Origin: Flavobacterium psychraerolatum
GTDB taxonomy: Bacteria; Bacteroidota; Bacteroidia; Flavobacteriales; Flavobacteriaceae
Length of the DNA stretch: 64,000 nucleotides
Direction of reading: 5' to 3'
Assembly: GCF_025960985.1 (NCBI RefSeq)
Contig: NZ_JAOQMX010000009.1
Location: forward strand, 1-64,000
Shown: piece after piece, positions 25,350-33,168 of the stretch
Numbering within the stretch: position 1 is the stretch's first letter
Layout of the letters: each line of letters starts with the position of its first letter
The notes under the pieces: model-generated
Told to the model about the DNA's origin: nothing
Seen by the model: the letters and a program-made list of their open reading frames with translations, nothing else
Databases searched by the model: none
Made by a program: the position numbers and the translations under genes

Positions 25350-25534
25350 ACTATTTAATAATTTAGTAAGATTAGACGAAAAAAATCATAAACCTGACTT
25401 TGTGATAGCAATTTAGTAAATAATAGTCTTTTGTTTACTAAGGGATACAAACTATTAATTAGTGAGAACATTAAAAAAGAGACAAAAGTCGTATTTTGTT
25501 ATGAAAACAAATAATTAACCAAAAAAAGATAGCG

Positions 25535-27031
25535 ATGAATAAATTAATTTACGGAATAACCTTAATTATTGGACTTACGGTCACACAGGCTCAAACGCAA
25601 AAACCAAATATAGTATTTATTGTAGTAGATGATTTGGGGTATGGAGATGTGGGATTTAATGGTTCCAAATTTTATGAAACTCCTAACTTGGATAAATTAG
25701 CCAAGGAGAGTTTAGTATTTGATAATTCGTATACTTATCCTACCTGTTCGCCTTCTAGAACGGCTATTTTTACTGGTAAACAATCTTTTAGAACGGGTAT
25801 TTATACAGTTCCTGTTTTAGAAAAAGGAACTGATCAAGAAAATATTTTTTCACGATGGACTGTTGGTAGAGAACATCCTATTTATGCAGAACCATTAGCA
25901 GAAGCGGGATACAAATCAATTCATTTGGGGAAATGGCACATTGTGGGACCAGACCCTTTGAATGAATTAAACATGCACTATCCTTTAACGAAGAGATTGG
26001 GACAGCCTGATCCAGGTAATTATGATTGGGTTGCGCTTCACAAATCAAAGGAAGTACAGCAGTATTATCCTGAAGGTAGAGGTTTCTTGAAAAATGTAGG
26101 TGGAACTTTTAGAGGAGACCCAGCCTTTGAATTAGGAGGGTATAAAAGTGAAACAAAAGGATATAAGGCACCTTTTAGTAATCCGTTTATTGAAACTAAA
26201 AAAGGTGATGAATGGCTGACCGACCGTTTAACTGATGAAGCATTAGAATTTATGGAAGCGCATAAAAAGGAACCGTTTTTGATCAACTTAGATTTTTATG
26301 CCGTTCACAATCCTATTGTAGCACGTAATCAAGAATCGTTGGATAAATATTCAAATAAAGAAGGAGACCCTATTATGGGACAAGGTTTAGGAAAAAGACG
26401 TCAAACAATGGTTGAATATGCGACCATGGTAGAATCTGTGGATCAAAATATTCAAAGAGTCATTGATTATTTGGATAAAAATAATTTAAGAGAGAATACA
26501 ATGATTATTGTTACATCTGACAATGGGCAAAATGAAGGACCTAGTACGAATAATCTGCTTAGAGATTCCAAAGGATATATTTATGAAGGAGGGATTAAAG
26601 TACCTACATTGGTGAATTGGAAAGGAAAAGTAAACGCTAGGAGAACTGATGTAGCGATTTCAGTTTTGGACTTCTTTCCTACCTTTATGGATGTTGCAGG
26701 TATTAAAGATTATAATGGAATTTTGGACGGAAATTCAATTACACCAGAATTTAAAAAAGACACTAAATTTTTTGTTAAGCGTCCAATATTTTTACAAGTT
26801 TCGAGTCAGTATAAACATGGTACTTGTTCGGTTATTAGAAAAAAAGAATTCAAATTAATCCAATTTTTAGCAGATGGGAAATTAGAATTATATGACTTGT
26901 CTAAAGATCCATTAGAAGCAAATAATATTGCAGAAAGCAACAAAAAGGTAACGAAAAAGCTGTTAGCAGAGTTAGTCAAATGGCGTCATTCAAACCATGT
27001 TCCTTTACCTCCAAACTCAGTTGTCGATTAG
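25535..27031 (+). CDS. Secreted formylglycine-dependent sulfatase (S1 family)
   Basis: A 498-residue exported sulfatase. The signal peptide ends around VTQAQ. Metal-binding aspartates are in VVDDLGYGD (Asp32-Asp33), and the maturation motif is CSPSR (Cys71), which an anaerobic or oxygen-dependent formylglycine-generating enzyme would convert. The C-terminal metal site is TSDNGQNEG near 327-335. It removes sulfate esters from polysaccharide; the subfamily and position specificity cannot be read off. It is the first plus-strand gene of PUL A and ends with a terminator, so it is transcribed apart from the SusC gene downstream. Confidence 0.93.
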   Translation: MNKLIYGITLIIGLTVTQAQTQKPNIVFIVVDDLGYGDVGFNGSKFYETPNLDKLAKESLVFDNSYTYPTCSPSRTAIFTGKQSFRTGIYTVPVLEKGTDQENIFSRWTVGREHPIYAEPLAEAGYKSIHLGKWHIVGPDPLNELNMHYPLTKRLGQPDPGNYDWVALHKSKEVQQYYPEGRGFLKNVGGTFRGDPAFELGGYKSETKGYKAPFSNPFIETKKGDEWLTDRLTDEALEFMEAHKKEPFLINLDFYAVHNPIVARNQESLDKYSNKEGDPIMGQGLGKRRQTMVEYATMVESVDQNIQRVIDYLDKNNLRENTMIIVTSDNGQNEGPSTNNLLRDSKGYIYEGGIKVPTLVNWKGKVNARRTDVAISVLDFFPTFMDVAGIKDYNGILDGNSITPEFKKDTKFFVKRPIFLQVSSQYKHGTCSVIRKKEFKLIQFLADGKLELYDLSKDPLEANNIAESNKKVTKKLLAELVKWRHSNHVPLPPNSVVD

Positions 27032-27096
27032 TATATTACATTTTGACTGAATTTGATTTTACGTTTCAAAGCCAATTTTAGATTGAAATAGTTATT

Positions 27097-27143
27097 AAAA
27101 AAAAACAGGTTGTTTCACTATTTGTGAAGCAACCTGTTTTTTT
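27097..27143 (+). terminator. Terminator after the sulfatase
   Basis: AACAGGTTG with TTTCAC pairs with GTGAAGCAACCTGTT across a five-base loop, with A tract before and T run behind. It lies about 70 bp after the stop codon. Confidence 0.85.
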
Positions 27144-27232
27144 ATACCTTTGATTTTTATGGTAATTTAGTCATAATTCTTATTTTTAACATATATTTAG
27201 AGTTGTTATTGTTAAGGTATTTATTTATTATT

Positions 27233-27355
27233 ATGAATTATAATGTATTGTTTGTTAATGTTTTAGTTCTTTTTCTCGCGCCTTTCATTTTGATGGTTTA
27301 CTCATGGAGACAAGTTATTTACGGAAAAGAACATTTTTTATTAAGATTATTTTAA
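27233..27355 (+). other. Possible 40-residue membrane peptide ORF
   Basis: An ATG at 27233 opens 40 codons coding for a hydrophobic segment (NVLVLFLAPFILMVYSW) followed by a basic tail. It lies in the long gap between the sulfatase terminator and SusC. No ribosome-binding site or homologue is recognised; short hydrophobic frames arise easily in A+T-rich DNA. Listed so it is not lost, with little trust. Confidence 0.2.
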
Positions 27356-27540
27356 CCTTTACATTATTGTTATAATTGCGAATATAGTAGATTAAACTAA
27401 TGATTTTTATTATTTGTAAAATTAATACCGAAAATATTTAAGGTATTCGTAGTGATAGTTGTCCTATTAGTAAAATAAAGGATTGGCAAGGTGAGAATGA
27501 AAAAAAGAGCATAATTTTTAAACTAACTAAAAACTAACTA

Positions 27541-27590
27541 ATGAAAGTTATCCAATTTAAAAAAGAGTTTTTGAACTCTACGTAAGAGTC
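27541..27590 (+). promoter_or_regulatory. SusC leader with a 14-codon mini-ORF and two competing hairpins
   Basis: A short frame ATG...TAA (27541-27585, MKVIQFKKEFLNST) directly follows a direct repeat AAACTAACTAA x2. Inside its end, AGAGTT (27564-27569) can pair with AACTCT (27574-27579), while ACTCT (27575-27579) can instead pair with AGAGT (27585-27589). The two stems exclude each other. It lies about 150-200 bp before the SusC start, as expected for a long PUL leader. Regulation by attenuation is inference; the stems are short. Confidence 0.3.
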
Positions 27591-27737
27591 TTAAAGCGAA
27601 AATTATTTATTAGAAAATAGTAACGAATGTTATTCATTTTTAATATTAAATACGAGAGGTATAGCAGCTAAAAAAGCTACAGCTATTTTATATAAAATAA
27701 AAGATAAATATACTGCCATTAATCAAAAATTAATCAA

Positions 27738-30700
27738 ATGAGAATAAAAGAAAAAATGATGTCAATAGGAAAAACTTCGGGTTTTCTAATGATTGTTTTG
27801 CTTGCACTTTTCTGTACAACTACAGCCAAAGCTCAAGAAATTACCGTTCAAGGTGTTATTAAAAGTGCCGATGATGGAATGCCTATTCCCGGAGCTACAG
27901 TTATAATTAAAGGAACTACAAAAGGTACTGTTACCAATTTTGATGGAGAATATGCCATTAAAGCAAAAATGGGTGACATGATTTCGGTTAGCTATATCGG
28001 AATGATGACTAAAAATGCTGCAGTAACGAGCAAGTTTTTGAATGTTGTTTTGAAATCGAGTAGTCAAGACTTGGATGAAGTAGTAGTAATTGGGTATGGA
28101 ACCGTAAAGAAAAAGGAAGTAACAGGGGCGGTATCAAGTTTGAAAGCAAGTGATATTGAAAATTTTGTTACTCCAGATTTAGGTAGTGCGATGCAAGGTC
28201 AAATTTCCGGAGTAAATATCGTAACTTCTTCAGAACCTGGAGGAACTTCAGAGATTTTAATTAGAGGGGTTACCTCTGTATCAGGTTCCAATACTCCTTT
28301 GTTTGTTGTCGATGGTGTTCCACAAGAAGGAGATCCAGGAATAAGTCCAAATGATGTAGAGTCTATAGATGTCTTAAAGGATGCTGCATCGGCTGCAATT
28401 TATGGTACACGTGGAGCTGCAGGAGTTATCTTAATCACAACAAAGCAAGGAAAAGCAGGTACCATGCAAGTACGTTTGGACGGAAGTATTGGTTATGAGA
28501 AAGTAAAAGGAGGAATTGCTTTGATGAATACGGCACAACAAACGTATTTTGACATGATTTATAATAGAAATTTATCTCCAGGGACAGCAGATGACCTTTT
28601 TGCTTTAAACTTAGATAAGACACCTTCTGGGTTTCAAAATGACACTAAATTAACAGATCTTTTGTTTGTAGATAATGCTAAAACGCAAAATTATAATTTA
28701 AACCTATCTGGTGGAACCAAGGATTTAACGTATAGTATTTCTACCAATTTATATGATAAAACAGGAGTAGTGCGTAATACTAGTTTTCAACGTTTTAATA
28801 CTAGAGCAAATGCAAATTACAATAAAGGTAAATGGAAAATCAACGCTAGTGTAGGAGTTTATCAAGAACAAACCAGTAGAGGAGCAAGTGGAGCGGTAAA
28901 TCAATTATTGAAATACAAACCTACTCAGGCAAGTATTGATTTTGATAACCTAGATGGTCCAATATTGAGTGAAGATAATGCACAAGACTTAAATAGTCTT
29001 GGGAATGTCTTGGCAAGTTTCAATAACTCCGATATCACAAAATCGGCTAAATCATTAGCAAATTTTAATTTAGGATATGAATTAGCCAAAGGGCTAAATG
29101 TCTCGTCTCAAATAGGTTTTAATCAATCTAATAGTTATAGAAAACGTTTTGTACGTTACCAACCTATCATTTTTGCAAGTGGAGCAGATTCTGGTAGATC
29201 TGATAATAGTAGTGTTCAAAATGATTCCCAAATCAAGTCTTCTTTGGTTTGGACAAGTGCGATTAATTATAAAAAATCACTTGGAGATCATAATTTTGGA
29301 ATTATGGTTGCTTACACAAGAGAGCAGTACAACACAGAGCAGTTTTCTGCTCAGAAGTTTGGTGTATTGGATAATGCAGTTCAAGTACTTAACGGAACAA
29401 CAAATAGACCCGAAGTGAGTTCAGGACCAGATGAGGTTCGTAAATTGACTGGTTTTATTACAAGATTTCAGTATGATTATAAAGGAAAATACTTGATAAG
29501 CTCTAGTATTCGTCGTGATGGTTCTACTCGTTTTGGTGAAAAAAATAGATATGGAACTTTTCCATCTGTTGCACTAGCTTGGAATGTCTCAGATGAGGCT
29601 TTTTGGTCAAAAATGAAAGGTGTGGTAAATAACTTTAAAGTACGTTTGAGTAGTGGAACAGTAGGTAATGAAAGTATTCCATCTTATCAATATTCTGGAA
29701 ATATTACTCCTGGTTATGATTATGTTTTTGGAGGTACTTTAAATTATGGTTTAGCACAAGATGGGTATGCAAATCCACTTATTAAATGGGAAACTTCAAA
29801 ACAAAATAACATTGGTATTGATTTAGGTTTATTTAAAAATAAAGTGACCGTTTCTGCTGAATACTATAACACTAGTAAAGACGGAATGTTGTTTCCAGTA
29901 ACGCTGCCAGGATCTGCTAGTGGAGTTGATGGATCTACAGTAATCTATAATATTGGAGATATGACCAATAGCGGTTTTGAATTGGCTGTAGGCCTGAAAG
30001 GGAAAATTAACAAATTAAACTACAGAATGAATTCGACCTTCACAACAAATCAAAATGTAATTAAGAAAATTAATGGCGAAGGAAGTTATTTGTTTACAGA
30101 TGATAGTGGCTTAGTAAGTGGAGCCAAAGCCGATTCTCAAATTACTGTTTTGGCAGAAGGACATGAAGCTGGTGCTTTTTACTTATTCACTACAAATGGT
30201 ATTGCAAATACCCCAGATAAATTGGCTGATTATCAAAAAATTGTACCTACTGCAAAAATGGGTGATTTAATTTATAAAGATAACAATAATGATGGTGCTA
30301 TAACCAATGGAGATAGAGTTTACTCTGGTAGTGGACTAGCAAAATACCAAATAGGGTATAACTTAAATTTAGATTATAAAGGCTTTGATTTATCGTTTAA
30401 TCTATATGCAGCTTTAGGTCAAGAAATTATGAATGGAGCCAAAGCTACAGCATATGGTAATGGACGTAGTGAAGATTTAGTTTACTCTTGGTCAACTGTA
30501 AATCCAGATTCAAATATCCCTGCATATAGAGGAGATATCAAATCACATCCGAACTACAAAGGGTATACTGATCAATGGTTAGAAGATGGTTCTTATTTGC
30601 GTGTAAAAAACATCACTTTTGGATATAGTTTACCTAAAAAATTGGTAACTAGTTTGGGAGTTTCAAAATTCAGATTGTATGTTACGGCTCAAAACCCTTT

Positions 30701-30824
30701 TACTTTTACTAAATATACTGGTTTTGACCCTGAAATAGGTGGAGGAATCAATTCAAGAGGATTAGATAAAGGAAATTATCCATTGGCTAAATTTTATTTA
30801 GTAGGATTGAATTTTAATTTTTAA
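27738..30824 (+). CDS. SusC/RagA-type TonB-linked outer-membrane transporter (PUL A)
   Basis: A 1028-residue outer-membrane protein with a signal peptide to about residue 32 (TTAKAQ). A carboxypeptidase-regulatory-like domain follows (VQGVIKSADDGMPIPGATVII, about 35-115), then the SusC signature DEVVVIGYGTVKKKEVTGAV, the plug (NDVESIDVLKDAASAAIYGTRGAAG) and a beta barrel ending in a terminal aromatic (LVGLNFNF). It imports oligosaccharides captured by the SusD partner, powered by TonB. There is no N-terminal STN signalling domain. The SusD gene starts 13 bp after its stop. No convincing -33/-7 promoter was found in the roughly 590 bp upstream. Confidence 0.97.
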   Translation: MRIKEKMMSIGKTSGFLMIVLLALFCTTTAKAQEITVQGVIKSADDGMPIPGATVIIKGTTKGTVTNFDGEYAIKAKMGDMISVSYIGMMTKNAAVTSKFLNVVLKSSSQDLDEVVVIGYGTVKKKEVTGAVSSLKASDIENFVTPDLGSAMQGQISGVNIVTSSEPGGTSEILIRGVTSVSGSNTPLFVVDGVPQEGDPGISPNDVESIDVLKDAASAAIYGTRGAAGVILITTKQGKAGTMQVRLDGSIGYEKVKGGIALMNTAQQTYFDMIYNRNLSPGTADDLFALNLDKTPSGFQNDTKLTDLLFVDNAKTQNYNLNLSGGTKDLTYSISTNLYDKTGVVRNTSFQRFNTRANANYNKGKWKINASVGVYQEQTSRGASGAVNQLLKYKPTQASIDFDNLDGPILSEDNAQDLNSLGNVLASFNNSDITKSAKSLANFNLGYELAKGLNVSSQIGFNQSNSYRKRFVRYQPIIFASGADSGRSDNSSVQNDSQIKSSLVWTSAINYKKSLGDHNFGIMVAYTREQYNTEQFSAQKFGVLDNAVQVLNGTTNRPEVSSGPDEVRKLTGFITRFQYDYKGKYLISSSIRRDGSTRFGEKNRYGTFPSVALAWNVSDEAFWSKMKGVVNNFKVRLSSGTVGNESIPSYQYSGNITPGYDYVFGGTLNYGLAQDGYANPLIKWETSKQNNIGIDLGLFKNKVTVSAEYYNTSKDGMLFPVTLPGSASGVDGSTVIYNIGDMTNSGFELAVGLKGKINKLNYRMNSTFTTNQNVIKKINGEGSYLFTDDSGLVSGAKADSQITVLAEGHEAGAFYLFTTNGIANTPDKLADYQKIVPTAKMGDLIYKDNNNDGAITNGDRVYSGSGLAKYQIGYNLNLDYKGFDLSFNLYAALGQEIMNGAKATAYGNGRSEDLVYSWSTVNPDSNIPAYRGDIKSHPNYKGYTDQWLEDGSYLRVKNITFGYSLPKKLVTSLGVSKFRLYVTAQNPFTFTKYTGFDPEIGGGINSRGLDKGNYPLAKFYLVGLNFNF

Positions 30825-30837
30825 AAGTATAACAATT

Positions 30838-32604
30838 ATGAAAAAATTGAATTATAAATATATTGTAATCGTAATGGTGGGACTTTTAAGTTCATGTAGC
30901 CAAGATTATTTAACAGAGTCAAATCCAAATTTAATCGCAAGTGAGAATTATTGGAAAGATTTGACCGATACAAACAAGGGATTAACCGCTGCTTATTCTT
31001 CTTTGTTGAATTCTTCTGCTTTAAATATTGCTGAAGATGCTTTACGATCAGATATGGGATGGCCAGGTTTTGGACGACCAGTAAATACTAGTAAAGGGGA
31101 TGGTACTTTTTGGTATTATCAAACCTATAATAATGGTACCTCTGGAGTTAATGACCACTGGAATGCTTGTTATAAAGGAGTTTACAGAGCCAATCAAGTA
31201 ATTGAAGCTTTGAATAACCTTAAATCTGCAGGATCTATTGATGCTACCAACACTGCTGCATGGACAGAACAAATGGCAGAAGCTCGTTTTTTGAGAGGAT
31301 TATTTCATTTCTATCTGCATTCTTCATTTAATAAAGGAAGTATAATTATAAGAAGTTCAGTTCCAAAAATCCAATCTGATTTTACGACACCACTTTCAAG
31401 TTCAAGTGAAGTTATTGCTTTTCTTAGAGATGATTTAAAATTTGCTTTTGATAATTTACCTTATGCGCCATTGGCAAAAGGTAGAGCTACCAAAGGGGCT
31501 GCTGCAACTATTTTGGGAACTAGCCACTTGTATGAAAATGAATTGGTAGATGCTAAAAGTTATTTCAATGATATTATAACAAATTCAGCATACGGATATT
31601 CACTAGTAACAGACATGTCATTATTATTTACTACAAAAGGAGAATTTAATAAAGAATCTATTTTTGAAATTGAATATAACAACGTGTTTAGACTCGATTT
31701 ATCAACTTTTGATGCTCAAAGTATGACAAGTCCTTTAGCAGTATATACATCCAATTCTGGAGCGAATAGTTTTTATGTACCAACTTGGTTGGCATATGCT
31801 TACAAAAAAGAAGTAATGGATGTTAAAGATGATCGCAATTATTATTTGAAAGCAGGAGTAAAAACACTTCGAAATGTGCCATTAAGAGCTTCGGCAATGG
31901 TCACTTTAATTGAAGATGAGCAAACAGTTTATTATTTAACAGGAATGGTACCAGATAATGTAAAAGTTTCTGCCAACGGAAAAGGTTGGGGATATTCGTT
32001 TTATAAAAAATATACGAATCATGACTATTTAGATTCCGAAAATAGTTTGCCAGTAAATAAGAATTATTCAGGTAAAAATGTAACCGTAAATAGATTAGCA
32101 GATGTGTATCTAATGCAAGCAGAATGTTTGTTGAAAACTGGTGATGTTCAGGGTGCTATTGTTTTGATTAATAAAATTAGAGCCAGATGGGGATTGAGAC
32201 TTTTGGGTGTAAGCTATGATGCTTCAAAAACATTTGATGGTGTTACTTATACCGCTACAACTCTTATGGATCGTTTGATGTATTTTGAAAAACCATTAGA
32301 ACTATCAGCAGAAGGTCATGCAATACGTTATAATGACTTACGTAGATGGGGAATTTTAACGAGTAACTTTCAAAAATTGGCAAATGATGATTATTTTGTT
32401 GAAGATTATACTTATCTATCTACCGTAACCAACAAAAATGTAACTAAAAAGTTAACTTCAATAATAAAAACTAAAGGGACAAAACCAAGTCTGGCAGTTG
32501 ATTATGAATATGATATTTCAGCAAATAATTTTAATGAAGGAAATCAAAGCTATTTACCAATACCATTTAGCGAATATGCCAATAATACAGCTATAAAAAA
32601 ATAA
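30838..32604 (+). CDS. SusD/RagB-type surface glycan-binding lipoprotein (PUL A)
   Basis: A 588-residue lipoprotein with lipobox LLSSC (about Cys20) and the SusD plan of tetratricopeptide-like helices plus loops. Family blocks include ENYWKDLTDTNKGLTAAYSS, an AEARFLRGLFHFYL segment, RLADVYLMQAECLLKTGD and HAIRYNDLRRWG. It forms the lid of the adjacent SusC barrel on the cell surface and binds the incoming glycan. It lies 13 bp behind SusC and 8 bp before the small lipoprotein gene, so the three form one transcript. The ligand is not predictable from sequence. Confidence 0.97.
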   Translation: MKKLNYKYIVIVMVGLLSSCSQDYLTESNPNLIASENYWKDLTDTNKGLTAAYSSLLNSSALNIAEDALRSDMGWPGFGRPVNTSKGDGTFWYYQTYNNGTSGVNDHWNACYKGVYRANQVIEALNNLKSAGSIDATNTAAWTEQMAEARFLRGLFHFYLHSSFNKGSIIIRSSVPKIQSDFTTPLSSSSEVIAFLRDDLKFAFDNLPYAPLAKGRATKGAAATILGTSHLYENELVDAKSYFNDIITNSAYGYSLVTDMSLLFTTKGEFNKESIFEIEYNNVFRLDLSTFDAQSMTSPLAVYTSNSGANSFYVPTWLAYAYKKEVMDVKDDRNYYLKAGVKTLRNVPLRASAMVTLIEDEQTVYYLTGMVPDNVKVSANGKGWGYSFYKKYTNHDYLDSENSLPVNKNYSGKNVTVNRLADVYLMQAECLLKTGDVQGAIVLINKIRARWGLRLLGVSYDASKTFDGVTYTATTLMDRLMYFEKPLELSAEGHAIRYNDLRRWGILTSNFQKLANDDYFVEDYTYLSTVTNKNVTKKLTSIIKTKGTKPSLAVDYEYDISANNFNEGNQSYLPIPFSEYANNTAIKK

Positions 32605-32612
32605 TATATACT

Positions 32613-33077
32613 ATGAAAAAGATCAGCATTATCATATCAAGCCTATTATTACTTTTTAATATAGGTTGTACCAAAGAAGAGACAATTCGAACTAATTTTA
32701 ATGATTTTACATGGTATACTAGTATTCCAAATGGGCTTACTTATACTGTAAAACCTGGTGAAAGTATTTCGTTCATTGATTTGTCTCAAGGAGCTTTATC
32801 TCATGAATGGACTATACAGGAAGGGAATGCTTATTTATCACCAAAGTTTGTAAAGGGACAAGATTTAACGCCTTATATTATTCCAAATAAAGGTTTAGTG
32901 ACCTCTGATACAACCGTATTTGTATTGTTCCCAAATGAAGGAACGTTTACAGTTAAATTAAAAAATAGTTATAATGCGAAGGTCGTTTATCCAGGTGTTG
33001 TGCCTATTGAAGCGGTAAAAGTTGGAGATGTTTGGGTAGCCGAGAAAGTATTTACTATTACGGTATCTGCCATTTAA
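32613..33077 (+). CDS. Small PUL lipoprotein with PKD-like fold
   Basis: A 154-residue lipoprotein: signal peptide and lipobox NIGC (about Cys19), then one beta-sandwich-like domain with GESISFIDLSQGALSHEWTI and VFVLFPNEGTFTVKLKNSYN, the pattern of a PKD-type immunoglobulin fold. It sits in the position usually held by SusE/SusF-like surface glycan-binding proteins. A glycan-binding or spacing role on the surface is inferred. A terminator follows, so it ends the SusC-SusD transcript, perhaps with partial read-through to the enzyme gene behind. Confidence 0.65.
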   Translation: MKKISIIISSLLLLFNIGCTKEETIRTNFNDFTWYTSIPNGLTYTVKPGESISFIDLSQGALSHEWTIQEGNAYLSPKFVKGQDLTPYIIPNKGLVTSDTTVFVLFPNEGTFTVKLKNSYNAKVVYPGVVPIEAVKVGDVWVAEKVFTITVSAI

Positions 33078-33103
33078 GATTCTCATTTTGTTTATAAAAT
33101 CTG

Positions 33104-33156
33104 AAAAAGGTTATGGCGTGCTAATTATATGATTATCATGCTGTAACCTTTTTTTT
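33104..33156 (+). terminator. Hairpin terminator inside PUL A
   Basis: AAAAGGTTA at the left pairs with TAACCTTTT at the right, with further pairing inside (CGTG/CATG), followed by a T run. It separates the SusC-SusD-lipoprotein unit from the large enzyme gene at 33169, whose start is only 13 bp further on. Confidence 0.75.
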
Positions 33157-33168
33157 AAATCATTAGAT

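Noticed and set aside
25350..25534. Bacteroidota promoter for the sulfatase near GTATTTTG
   Set aside because: The spacing inside the motif does not fit TAnnTTTG, and no -33 TTG sits at the right distance.
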